This document shows, piece by piece, positions 8,864 through 16,646 of a stretch of DNA of 56,588 nucleotides. Made by a program: the position numbers and the translations under genes. The first letter of the stretch is position 1. Every line of letters starts with the position of its first letter. Below the pieces are notes generated by a model. The model worked only from the letters and a program-made list of their open reading frames with translations. It did not search any database and had not been told where the DNA came from. Source of the stretch: an uncultured Lachnospiraceae bacterium (GTDB lineage Bacteria > Bacillota > Clostridia > Lachnospirales > Lachnospiraceae); contig CAJTYM010000001.1 of the NCBI GenBank assembly GCA_910583835.1, forward strand, positions 48,299 to 104,886, written 5' to 3'.

Positions 8864-9152
8864 GTTTTTTCCTCCTTTTCCTTGTTCCAAAACATTTATG
8901 CAGGTATCTTTGGGCATCCTGCCAGCCTCCGGTGAGGCTTATCTTTTTTCCTATCGTCTGCTCCCGCATCTCTTTTACATATCAATATAATTTTTAAAGT
9001 TCAGGTGTGGCACACACCGTTGCGCCAGCAAAGGGCACCCCGGAGAACGTCCCCAAGACGTTTGCAGGGGCAAGGGAATGGCGCAGCCATTTCCGCAGTA
9101 AGAGCCTTGGAGCATAGCGTAAAGGTGAGGGAGCGGAGGCGAGCGAAGGGGT

Positions 9153-9190
9153 CTCGGCTGTGCCGAGCGCACGGAGTGCGTCACCCCCTC
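9153..9190 (+). other. Adjacent hairpins plus C-run, candidate oriT-like structure
   Basis: CTCGGC-TGT-GCCGAG (9153-9167) is followed directly by CGCAC-GGA-GTGCG (9168-9180) and then TCACCCCCTC. Back-to-back hairpins next to a C-rich, potentially nicked strand resemble origins of transfer of MOB-type elements. The surrounding 9000-9300 stretch is GC-rich compared with its neighbours and has no gene I trust. No relaxase gene is in the window, so the assignment is weak; a structured RNA is an alternative. Confidence 0.3.
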
Positions 9191-9484
9191 TTATGCCCTT
9201 TTTTCTTCCCGCTGCGTAATCTGCTGAGCTTAGTGAAGCAATTGCGCAATTGCCCATTTTATGGGCTTTCTGGAGCGTGCGACAGGGAAGAAAAAATAAC
9301 GTAGAATCATGCACATTCTGTGCGTTTTGCAACAACACCTTTAAAAAGCCCGTATTTATGCGGGTTTCCGAGGCGTAAAATGTGCAAGTTCCAAACGCAC
9401 GGTGACGCAGCTTGCACGAACATTGGCAGCCTGCAATTACCGACAGGATGTGCTGCCAGTTATGCAAAAAAGGCAACAAAAAAA

Positions 9485-9531
9485 GGATGCCCATAGCAAG
9501 ACAGACTTTCCCTGTCCTGCTACAAGTATCC
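9485..9531 (+). terminator. Terminator-like hairpin
   Basis: GGATGCCCATAGCAAGACAG pairs with CTGTCCTGCTACAAGTATCC (16 of 20 positions including one wobble) around a 7-base loop, followed by TTTTATTTTAAC. A-rich sequence upstream means it could also act on the minus strand. If it works on the plus strand, it would end an RNA crossing the GC-rich 9000-9480 region. Confidence 0.55.
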
Positions 9532-9618
9532 TTTTATTTTAACTATCTGAACCCATTATAACCTTTCCTCTAGCCTTTTGCAAGAAAATCAAAACATTTC
9601 CCGCAACCCACACTGTAA

Positions 9619-9676
9619 ACAGCCCAAAGGGCTGTCCCTGCTGTTACTGTGCTACCTAAACAGCCCGGAGGGCTGT
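9619..9676. repeat. Twin GC-rich hairpins
   Basis: ACAGCCC-AAA-GGGCTGT (9619-9635) and ACAGCCC-GGA-GGGCTGT (9660-9676) have identical stems and differ only in their loops, with start points 41 bp apart. No T-run follows either. They lie in the gene-free gap 8864-9899. Confidence 0.6.
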
Positions 9677-9899
9677 CATTCCTGTGAATATAAAAAAGTA
9701 CGCTCTGCTTTCCTGCCGCCTCACATTTGTTTTCCCCTCCCTGCTAAATCCCCATCTGCACCTTATCTATTCAAAAAAGCCCGGTCATGGGGTGTACAGG
9801 CAAGATTTTTAAATAAATAATGTAAAACTATGGTAAATGACCATTTTTTGATGTATAAAAAAGCCAGAATATAAAAGTAGAGAAAGGGGTTTATTAGGA

Positions 9900-10448
9900 A
9901 TGGCAAATACCATAAAAAGAGTGCAGAATTTTGAATCAGATTATAAAAAATATACAGCATGGATTACTGTGGATAAAGATAGAAATGTGGTGTATAAACC
10001 TGAAGAACTCTCTGAACTTTTTAACTTACCGGAAGTCGCATGGTCACCAGTCGTTATTAAAAATGATAATGACCCAAATGATTATTATATGGTAGAATGT
10101 GGAGATTACGAGGATATGTTTATCTATCATCACTATATAACTTCTTTTGGAACGGAACACACTGACGAGATTTACCTAGCTGCTAAAGTTGATGAAGAAG
10201 AACTGGCTTCGGTTACTTTCGATGAACGAGACAATACCCTTCATTTTTATTTTGGTGAAGATGAAGATGGTTCATCCTATGAGATACCATGTAATGTGCC
10301 TTTGGCTGCGTTCATCCTCAATGGGAGTGTTTTGGTAGAATATCTTGACCCACATTCCATAAATTATCTGGCTAAATCCATGAATCGTTTTGCTGAAAAC
10401 GGACTTCCAGATATTGCTGGATATTATGATTACACTCTTGAAACCTAA
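9900..10448 (+). CDS. Strongly acidic hypothetical protein
   Basis: A 182-aa protein with about 36 Asp/Glu against about 13 Lys/Arg, so the net charge is strongly negative. AAAGGGG lies ten bases before the ATG. Residues 65-140 alternate short beta-strand-like and acidic segments (YFGEDEDGSSYEIP). No family recognised. Acidic, small, element-borne proteins include DNA-mimic antirestriction proteins, but no ArdA-type motif is visible, so this stays a suggestion. It is a monocistronic plus-strand gene with its own terminator. Confidence 0.7.
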   Translation: MANTIKRVQNFESDYKKYTAWITVDKDRNVVYKPEELSELFNLPEVAWSPVVIKNDNDPNDYYMVECGDYEDMFIYHHYITSFGTEHTDEIYLAAKVDEEELASVTFDERDNTLHFYFGEDEDGSSYEIPCNVPLAAFILNGSVLVEYLDPHSINYLAKSMNRFAENGLPDIAGYYDYTLET

Positions 10449-10461
10449 ACGAAAAAAAGCT

Positions 10462-10505
10462 GGCTGCTGTACGGATGTCTGAAAAAAAGCATCTGTATGG
10501 CAGCC
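10462..10505 (+). terminator. Hairpin after the acidic protein gene
   Basis: GGCTGCTGTACGGATG pairs with CATCTGTATGGCAGCC (13 of 16 identical to the reverse complement, the rest mostly wobble), 13 bp after the stop codon. The downstream T-run is short, so termination may be partial. Confidence 0.55.
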
Positions 10506-10743
10506 TTGCATTTTCATAAAACCGACCATCCTGCTGGGATATTCAGATATTATGGATTGTCAAGAGTGGCAGTTGTTGTCGGAAAATTTATTTTGTATAA
10601 ATATAGTATGTTTTTTTTGTAATTATCTATTCCTTTCTAACTTATAAGTGCAGCTTTCAGGAGCTGTCCTCTTTTTGGCATTCCTGCTGGGCATTTCCGG
10701 TATTTTGGGGTGGAGGGCATTTTCAGGTCGGTTCATGGTATTC

Positions 10744-10816
10744 TTTTGGGGCATTTTTTGCCTGGAATCCGCCCAAATGCCGATAATGCAAAAAAGGGGC
10801 AAAAAATGCTCCAAAA
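10744..10816. repeat. Long inverted repeat in a gene-free stretch
   Basis: TTTTGGGGCATTTTTTGCC (10744-10762) and GGCAAAAAATGCTCCAAAA (10798-10816) are reverse complements with one mismatch in 19, separated by 35 bp. Short frames on both strands cross it but lack ribosome binding sites. The rest of 10520-11190 shows no gene I can support. Confidence 0.6.
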
Positions 10817-11196
10817 ACAGGCTGAAAAACATCCTGAAAACGCCCCTGAAACACTAAGGTGAAAACAGCCCTCCTTTACGTAGCCATGCTACCCTCTTTT
10901 ATATTCCGCTATCCCATAAACTGTCCTTTGATTTCAACTGCAAGACAGCGGAAATCTCCCTATATATAAGCATTTTTACAGTCTTACTGTCCTACTATCC
11001 TGTAAAAAGCAGCTTACTTCTTTCTATATAATATAAAAATATTTCCAAAAATATTAGAAATCATAGGACAGCAGCCTTCCTTTTCCTGTAAATTATCCCC
11101 ATTTATCAGTTTGCCATTTTAATGCATGCCAGCCAGAACCGCTGCGTATTATCACATTTTCTCCTTCCGTGTATTGTCTTGATAGCTGAAAAAAAA

Positions 11197-11220
11197 CTTC
11201 CCCGCCCGCAGGCTGGGAAG
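11197..11220 (-). terminator. Intrinsic terminator after ssb
   Basis: On the minus strand CTTCCCAGCC-TGCG-GGCGGGGAAG is followed by eight T. It lies 10 bp past the ssb stop codon. Confidence 0.9.
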
Positions 11221-11230
11221 CATCATATGC

Positions 11231-11644
11231 TTAATTGAATGGCAGCTCTTCGTCAATCCCATCAGGAATATTCAGATATCCATCTCCGCTATTTGCGGCG
11301 GCGTCAATGTCCGGCTGGTTATTACTGGCTCTTTTCTCCAGAAATTCCTGACGTTCGACTGCAATTTCCGTCGTGTAAACTTTCTGCCCTTGCTGGTTGG
11401 TATAGCTTCCAGTCTGTATTCTTCCTTCCACGCACACACGAATTCCTTTGACGAGATACTTCTCAGCAAACTCTGCTGTCTTATTGAAAGCTACGCATGG
11501 CAGAAAGTCCGCTTCCTGCCCACCGTCCTGTTTGAACGGACGGTTGACGGCTAAGGTATATCTGGCGATAGCTGTATTGCTGTTTTCGGAATAGCGCATT
11601 TCAGGGTCCCTCGTAAGTCTTCCAATTAAAATAACCTTATTCAT
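11231..11644 (-). CDS. ssb: Single-stranded DNA-binding protein
   Basis: A 137-aa SSB with the OB-fold opening MNKVILIGRLTRDPEMRYSE, the conserved VEGRIQTGSY segment near residue 80, and the acidic tail ending DEELPFN that recruits partner proteins. The true start is 11644, where AAGGAG lies nine bases upstream; the in-frame ATG at 11695 lacks a signal. Plasmids and ICEs often carry their own ssb to protect transferred or replicating single strands. It has its own terminator, and CACCCG (coding strand CGGGTG) lies about 71 bp upstream, resembling the leader motif of other genes of the module. Confidence 0.95.
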   Translation of the reverse strand: MNKVILIGRLTRDPEMRYSENSNTAIARYTLAVNRPFKQDGGQEADFLPCVAFNKTAEFAEKYLVKGIRVCVEGRIQTGSYTNQQGQKVYTTEIAVERQEFLEKRASNNQPDIDAAANSGDGYLNIPDGIDEELPFN

Positions 11645-11816
11645 ATGACCGTCTCCTTTTCGTGGTTTAATTTTTTTCTCACAGTCTTGTATCAACTGTC
11701 TTTTCTCACCTTTTCACCCGTGTGCGGCAGCACCATTATCATTTTCGCTGCGGATGAATTTCTGTAAATGCGAATGCTGTAACTGTATGGAGCACAAATT
11801 ATGGCATTTTGTTTGC

Positions 11817-12374
11817 TTACCGGAACAGCCGGATTGTCTTCCCCATCTGCTTTGCATATCTAAGGCAGTTTGCAGTCCCGGATTTTGTCTGTGGGGATAT
11901 CCATGTATCGTCTTCAAACTGGGCAATGACATAACTGGAATCATTAACCATGCATTCGTTTCTGTGCATGAGCATTTTGACAGTCTGTCTGAAGTCTGTG
12001 GCATCAGTTTTGCCGCATATATGCACATAGTCAGCTTTCTTCAGCATCAAACTGTACTCATGCTGGCTGAACAGACCCTTTTTTGCCCAGCGTAATTCCT
12101 GTCCTTTGAACGGGACATATACAATATTCTGTATTTCCTGACGCCTATTTTTCACCTTATTTACAGCCCAAAATGCAAGTTGGTCGAATCCCTGTGCCCC
12201 GCCTGTGATAAATGCTGTATATCCGGCATTTACAAGGTCTTCGATTACAGGGGTTAACCTGTCTATAATTTTCTGGTATTCCGGTCTGTTCGATTCATCG
12301 TATGGTCTGTTGGCAACAATTCCATTCGGTCTGTGCCCTGTAAAACATGCGGTCATTGTTTGGTTGGGTTTCAT
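11817..12374 (-). CDS. SLOG-fold nucleotide-binding protein (YpsA/DUF1273-like)
   Basis: A 185-aa protein with the family signature TACFTGHRPNG at the N-terminus and the glycine-rich FITGGAQGFDQLAF near residue 70, both typical of the Rossmann-like SLOG/DprA-related group. These proteins bind nucleotides or nucleotide-derived ligands; the function of element-borne members is not established. The start at 12374 follows AAGGAGGATGCAGA. A CGGGTGCA leader motif lies 48 bp upstream, after a strong terminator hairpin for the preceding gene. Confidence 0.85.
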   Translation of the reverse strand: MKPNQTMTACFTGHRPNGIVANRPYDESNRPEYQKIIDRLTPVIEDLVNAGYTAFITGGAQGFDQLAFWAVNKVKNRRQEIQNIVYVPFKGQELRWAKKGLFSQHEYSLMLKKADYVHICGKTDATDFRQTVKMLMHRNECMVNDSSYVIAQFEDDTWISPQTKSGTANCLRYAKQMGKTIRLFR

Positions 12375-12421
12375 TCTGCATCCTCCTTGTGTCATTTGCT
12401 TTTTATGATGTCTTTTAAGGA

Positions 12422-12429
12422 TGCACCCG
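12422..12429 (-). promoter_or_regulatory. CGGGTGCA leader motif, SLOG gene
   Basis: TGCACCCG on the plus strand, 48 bp before the start at 12374 and 27 bp after a terminator hairpin. Same arrangement (hairpin, then motif, then gene) as at 16.6, 22.7 and 23.9 kb. Confidence 0.45.
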
Positions 12430-12456
12430 TTTTATATTTTATTTTACCGTAAAAAT

Positions 12457-12496
12457 AGCTGTCCCATATAGGTCAAAACCTATAATCAAGACAGCT
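12457..12496 (-). terminator. Intrinsic terminator after the first Rpn-like gene
   Basis: AGCTGTC and GACAGCT arms enclose an inner TATAGGT/ACCTATA stem, followed on the minus strand by ATTTTT. It sits between the gene ending at 12549 and the SLOG gene. Confidence 0.8.
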
Positions 12497-12548
12497 GTTT
12501 TGGGGACTGGTGATATTATATTCAAAATTGAAGAGCAGCTATATTTTC

Positions 12549-13364
12549 TTACACAGTTTGATTTCCGAACTTTTCAAGATACTCTTGGGCAGTTTCAAAT
12601 GTAATATTTAATTTATCCTGCAACCTGCTCAAAAGTTCGTCCTCGGAAAGTCCTAAATCAAGACCTGTTTCAATAATGCCTTCTGCCTTGCCAATTTCCT
12701 TATTTTCTTGGTCGCGCATTAACAATGTCATATACTCATGCCTCCATTCCCTGTTTTTCCGGGCATTTTTCACTGCCTCTTCCAGTTCATCCACGAATGG
12801 GTCTATTGTTTTCTTTCCGGCTACATAATCCAAAAACGCTTTCAGTTCAGGGCTGACGTCGTCCATAGTCCCTTTCGCGTTCAGGAATATTTTAGTTGTT
12901 CCGTCCTTCAGTAAGATGCTGTTATCTTCTTTACAGGTGTTTTCAAACGTATAGATATGCCTGCCCATACCGAACTGGTCAAACGGGCAGATAAAGATGA
13001 TATAGCTTGGCTTCAGCTTCTTATACGGTTCTCCTTTGTCAATCATCTGCATATCCAACAGGCTTTGGTAATACCGTGTCCGCTTTGGCAGTTCCTTTGA
13101 AGTGCCGACCTGCATTTCAATGTCGTAAACAGTATTTTTATCATCTTCCACATACACATCAAGCCGGACGCTTTTGGCGTCTATGTCGGGGCGTATCGCC
13201 TTCTGTGTTTCCGGGTATTCTATACGGTCTATCTTTAAATCCGGCAGTATCCTTTGTAAAAGTCCTTTGCACAGCTTGGGGTCCTGCATGATTTTCCCGA
13301 AGATGAAGTCATTCGATATCTGCAATTCTTCCCATGCCGTATTGTCAGTCATATGGTTTTCCAT
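12549..13364 (-). CDS. Rpn/PD-(D/E)XK nuclease-family protein
   Basis: A 271-aa member of the family often labelled 'PD-(D/E)XK nuclease family transposase'. The opening NDFIFGKIMQDPKLCKGLLQ and the core VRLDVYVEDDKNTVYDIEMQ show the acidic D...ExQ catalytic pattern, with RTRYYQSLLD following as usual. The C-terminus (LGLSEDELLSRLQDKLNITF) is the helical tail seen in Rpn relatives. RpnA-type proteins are DNA endonucleases that promote recombination; they are not classical IS transposases. No inverted repeats bound this gene. A second, different family member lies at 31312-32157. Confidence 0.85.
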   Translation of the reverse strand: MENHMTDNTAWEELQISNDFIFGKIMQDPKLCKGLLQRILPDLKIDRIEYPETQKAIRPDIDAKSVRLDVYVEDDKNTVYDIEMQVGTSKELPKRTRYYQSLLDMQMIDKGEPYKKLKPSYIIFICPFDQFGMGRHIYTFENTCKEDNSILLKDGTTKIFLNAKGTMDDVSPELKAFLDYVAGKKTIDPFVDELEEAVKNARKNREWRHEYMTLLMRDQENKEIGKAEGIIETGLDLGLSEDELLSRLQDKLNITFETAQEYLEKFGNQTV

Positions 13365-13540
13365 TCTGTTTCCGCCTTTCTTTGGTTTGATTATATCATA
13401 TCTGTAAAGCCAGATAAAGGATTTATTTCTGTAATTATTACAGAAAAATCATACTATGTTTATATTTTAAATAACATTAGCTGGTTTCATCATAGCATCT
13501 ATATTATTTGAGCCACAGAATATCATTGGGGCAGATGGCA

Positions 13541-15526
13541 TTACGCAGCAGGGGGCAGGGCGCATAACACTTTCTGCTCCCATGCTGATATGAACGCCTT
13601 CACTTCATCTGTCATCCCGCAGTTTCCCACGCCCCGGACTTGGACTGCCTTCTGGTTACGAACCTCAACCGTATAGAAAGGTTTTTCTTCGTCAGAGCAT
13701 TTTCGTAAAAACAGGATGATGCATTCCTTCTCAGCTACCCGCTCCGTATAACTGCCCACACAATGATGAAGGGCATTTCCCTCAGAAATTATGGAATCAG
13801 GTGTGGAAGGATAGACGATTTTCATGCCGTCTTTCTCAAAATCCAGCTGTCCGGCAAGCCCCTGATATACAGCGATAAAATCACGCTTAATCAAGCTGTC
13901 CTTCTTCTGTTTGAATCGGCGGGCTGTCCTGTCGTGGGACTTCTGTAAATCTTTTGGATATAAAACAAAGCTGTTCTTCATGTCGTAATCCATCTTAACA
14001 CTCATATTGAGGTAGTCCCTGTACTCAGACACTAAATCCTGTATTACCTTGTACCTTAGCGTGCCATATGATGTTTTTCGTAAACGCAGGAACCCGAATT
14101 GATTTTCTATATATCGGATAAACTTATGGACAGTCATATGCTTTAAAATTGGCAGTATATCCCGGCTTACTTTCTGTTCCATCTGCCAGACAAGAAGCCT
14201 CTGCCTGTCCTTTAACCCACTATATTGCTGGAATACTTTCAGCATACCTATGTCTGCATCCATTTCCCGCAGGAACCCAACGTCTTCAGCTGCCACTTTC
14301 AGTATCCGGTGTGTTCGGTCTTTGGTTTCGTTAAGGCAGTCTGGATGATGGCGGTATGCCAGGTCTGATACGATATTCCAGAACCCGACTTTGGAAAGGT
14401 GTTCAAGCCGAGGATGTTTTAAATATGCAGCCAGAAACGGCAATGCCTGCATCGGTTCGTGGAAGTGATTATAAAAGTCAGCGATGGGGCAATACTGCCA
14501 CGGAGTTCCCTTCAATTCGGTTGGAAGGTTCCTGCCGTAAAGATGCCCGCATGTGTCCGCCTCGAAATGATACTGCCATTGGCTGAATGAAGCCGGACGT
14601 TTGCCTTTCTTCCAGTCTGTTAAGATGCCACTGTTATAGGAGTAATTATAGTCCTCACAGCAGATTTTCCCGTCAGCATCCTGCCGGATAAACTGTCTGG
14701 CATTCTCATAGATTTGCATCTTTGGAATATCATCTGCATATGTGTGCCATACTTTAATGATACGCACTATCAATTCTCCATCGCCGACCTTCTGGATAAC
14801 CTGGCAGGTGTCCCTATCCGTCATGCAGCTTCCCCGGCGGGAGCGTGGCTTCATAATCAGTTCCCGTTTGCAATGGGGACAAATACCCTTATTGCCCTGC
14901 TTCACGCCCGACAACCGTACCTCATGCCCGCATGAAGTGCAGGTTCCGGGAACATCCATGCCGCCACGCTTGTAGTCGTAAAAGAAATAGGCAGGCATAA
15001 CGGATTTATGAATCCAATTTTTTAGATTCCGGGGCAGGGCGGGTATGCATTCCATCCGGCTGACGATTTCTTTCTCCCTGTTTTTCCGGCGTTCCCGCCT
15101 GCGCTTTTCCAATATATTATACTGGAAGCTGGTGAGGGCTTTTATGCCGCTGCCGGAATCACTTTTCAGATAGCGGAAAACCTGTTCTTCATCCTTTGCG
15201 GAATAAAAGGCGCATTTCCTTGTAAAGTCCCAGCCGTTATCCAGATTCTCAAACGCTGCTGTACGCCATCTGAAACTGCCGTCTTCCCGGCATTCTAGGG
15301 TGATATAATCAGTTTTATCCTGAAAGACTGCCCATAGGGGACGGAAGTCCCCCTTTACAGCCTGTAAACGTGGGTAAACGTACAATATCAGCGTTTTATG
15401 ATGGTCGATAATCTTAACAGCAGTGCGGATGATATAGTCAATCTGGTCAGCATGGAGAAGCCCATTGTTCAATGCCATCTTCAATTCAGGGTTAGCCAAT
15501 CTCCTGCATTTTCGTTTATTAAGCAT
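13541..15526 (-). CDS. PcfJ-like protein
   Basis: A 661-aa protein like PcfJ of conjugative plasmids such as pCF10. A zinc-ribbon-like pair CTSCGH...CPHCKRE lies near residues 205-235, and the C-terminal PcfJ core contains ISEGNALHHCVGSYTERVA followed by the strand FYTVEVRNQKAVQVRG. The Cys/His and glycine positions are those conserved in the family. The gene begins 3 bp after the pcfK-like stop (15530), so both belong to one transcript. PcfJ proteins are consistently associated with conjugation loci, but the biochemical role is not known. Length is somewhat above typical family members. Confidence 0.85.
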   Translation of the reverse strand: MLNKRKCRRLANPELKMALNNGLLHADQIDYIIRTAVKIIDHHKTLILYVYPRLQAVKGDFRPLWAVFQDKTDYITLECREDGSFRWRTAAFENLDNGWDFTRKCAFYSAKDEEQVFRYLKSDSGSGIKALTSFQYNILEKRRRERRKNREKEIVSRMECIPALPRNLKNWIHKSVMPAYFFYDYKRGGMDVPGTCTSCGHEVRLSGVKQGNKGICPHCKRELIMKPRSRRGSCMTDRDTCQVIQKVGDGELIVRIIKVWHTYADDIPKMQIYENARQFIRQDADGKICCEDYNYSYNSGILTDWKKGKRPASFSQWQYHFEADTCGHLYGRNLPTELKGTPWQYCPIADFYNHFHEPMQALPFLAAYLKHPRLEHLSKVGFWNIVSDLAYRHHPDCLNETKDRTHRILKVAAEDVGFLREMDADIGMLKVFQQYSGLKDRQRLLVWQMEQKVSRDILPILKHMTVHKFIRYIENQFGFLRLRKTSYGTLRYKVIQDLVSEYRDYLNMSVKMDYDMKNSFVLYPKDLQKSHDRTARRFKQKKDSLIKRDFIAVYQGLAGQLDFEKDGMKIVYPSTPDSIISEGNALHHCVGSYTERVAEKECIILFLRKCSDEEKPFYTVEVRNQKAVQVRGVGNCGMTDEVKAFISAWEQKVLCALPPAA

Positions 15527-15529
15527 TCA

Positions 15530-16546
15530 TCATACCCCCAATGTCATCTGTTCGTAGCTGTTTTGGGGTTCTTGTTTCTTCGGCTCCTTTTTCGCTGCCG
15601 TTTTCTTAGATGTTTTCTTAGGTTTGGATGCGGAAGCGCCGGCATATGGGCGGGGCACGAACTTTTCTTCCTTTTCTTTATCTTCCTCTGCATCCGGGTC
15701 ATTAAAATAATCTTCAGCAAATTTGTAAACACAATCATCGGGGACATCACTGCCATAACCGCCAGCATCCGGCTTGATGTCATTATCCTCCATTTCCTGC
15801 CGGATATACTCTTTAGCCATACGATTAATATACCTGAAGCAATTTATCATGGATTTTTGCGGGAGTAAGATTTGCTGGGCGAATACTGGGTCTTTACGGC
15901 ACAGGTTTTGTAAATGTTCTGATACGCACTCTTTCATGTTCCTGCGGGTAAGCCGCTCGACATCCTTACGGACACGTTCTGTGGATGCAAAAGTCACTTC
16001 AGCGTCGCTCATGTCCTTAATTGCCTTGAGGGCTTCTTCCCTTGCCTGCTTTTTCGCCGCCTGCTTCTCTTCCCATTCCGCCTTTCTTTTGGCTTCGGCT
16101 TCTTCATGGGCTTTCCGCTTTTCGTCTTCGGATGCGTCCAGGGGTTTCCCGGCTGGAATCGAATGGTCTGTCATATCCATAGCCAATTCTTCCTTCGGCG
16201 GTTCCGGCTGTGATTTTGCAGATGGCTGAGATTTTGCGGGAGCCTCCGCCTGCAATTCCTGCCCTGACTTTGGCTTTACAGCTTTTTCCTGCTCTTTCTG
16301 TAAAGCTGGGAGCTTTTCAGTAGAAACCGGCTTTTGAGAAATATTCAACTGCTGTGGCTGTTCCATTGGGGGATTTGCCTTAGCAGTCTGTGAATATGCT
16401 TCTGGAGTCTTTGGCTTTACAGGCTGCCGTGGCTGTGGGATTGACGCTTTAGGCTGCTGTGCCGGAGCCTTTTGCTTTACAGGCTGTGGGCTGCCAAATG
16501 GGGCTGTGAATAAATCCAGTCCATCCATATCGGAAAAATAACTCAT
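15530..16546 (-). CDS. PcfK-like protein
   Basis: A 338-aa protein. The first half is low-complexity, rich in Pro/Gln/Lys (for example KPKTPEAYSQ) and followed by a charged coiled-coil-like helix (EEAEAKRKAEWEEKQAAKKQ). The C-terminal third is the PcfK core: MKECVSEHLQNLCRKDPVFA, then SMINCFRYINRMAKEYIRQ and the VPDDCVYKFAEDYF segment. Start 16546 has AAGGAGGAATTCAGAT upstream; the in-frame ATG at 16594 lacks one. Paired with PcfJ downstream. A hairpin (16607-16623) and a CGGGTGC motif precede the gene. Confidence 0.85.
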   Translation of the reverse strand: MSYFSDMDGLDLFTAPFGSPQPVKQKAPAQQPKASIPQPRQPVKPKTPEAYSQTAKANPPMEQPQQLNISQKPVSTEKLPALQKEQEKAVKPKSGQELQAEAPAKSQPSAKSQPEPPKEELAMDMTDHSIPAGKPLDASEDEKRKAHEEAEAKRKAEWEEKQAAKKQAREEALKAIKDMSDAEVTFASTERVRKDVERLTRRNMKECVSEHLQNLCRKDPVFAQQILLPQKSMINCFRYINRMAKEYIRQEMEDNDIKPDAGGYGSDVPDDCVYKFAEDYFNDPDAEEDKEKEEKFVPRPYAGASASKPKKTSKKTAAKKEPKKQEPQNSYEQMTLGV

Positions 16547-16598
16547 ATCTGAATTCCTCCTTTTCGTATTTGTATTCTTGCAAAATAATTTCATTAAG

Positions 16599-16623
16599 GC
16601 ACCCGCAGCCCCAAGATGGGGCT
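16599..16623 (-). promoter_or_regulatory. Leader hairpin plus CGGGTGC motif before pcfK-like gene
   Basis: AGCCCC-AAGAT-GGGGCT (16607-16623) is followed on the minus strand by GCGGGTGC (16599-16605). The motif is 53 bp upstream of the start at 16546 and matches seven of eight bases of the octamer found before other genes of the module. There is no T-run after the hairpin, so upstream transcription may continue through. Confidence 0.45.
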
Positions 16624-16646
16624 GTTGACACCTATAAATTCTTTTA

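Noticed and set aside
8994..9494. Overlapping open frames on both strands in the GC-rich block
   Set aside because: No ribosome binding site, low-complexity composition and strong hairpins; better explained as a non-coding structured region.
10623..10857. Short open frames on both strands, one with a membrane-like N-terminus
   Set aside because: They coincide with the long inverted repeat and have no ribosome binding site; the apparent hydrophobic stretch follows from the T-rich arm.
12549..13364. Rpn-family gene as a transposon
   Set aside because: The protein has a nuclease-type D...ExQ core, but no terminal inverted repeats or target duplication are seen around the gene.
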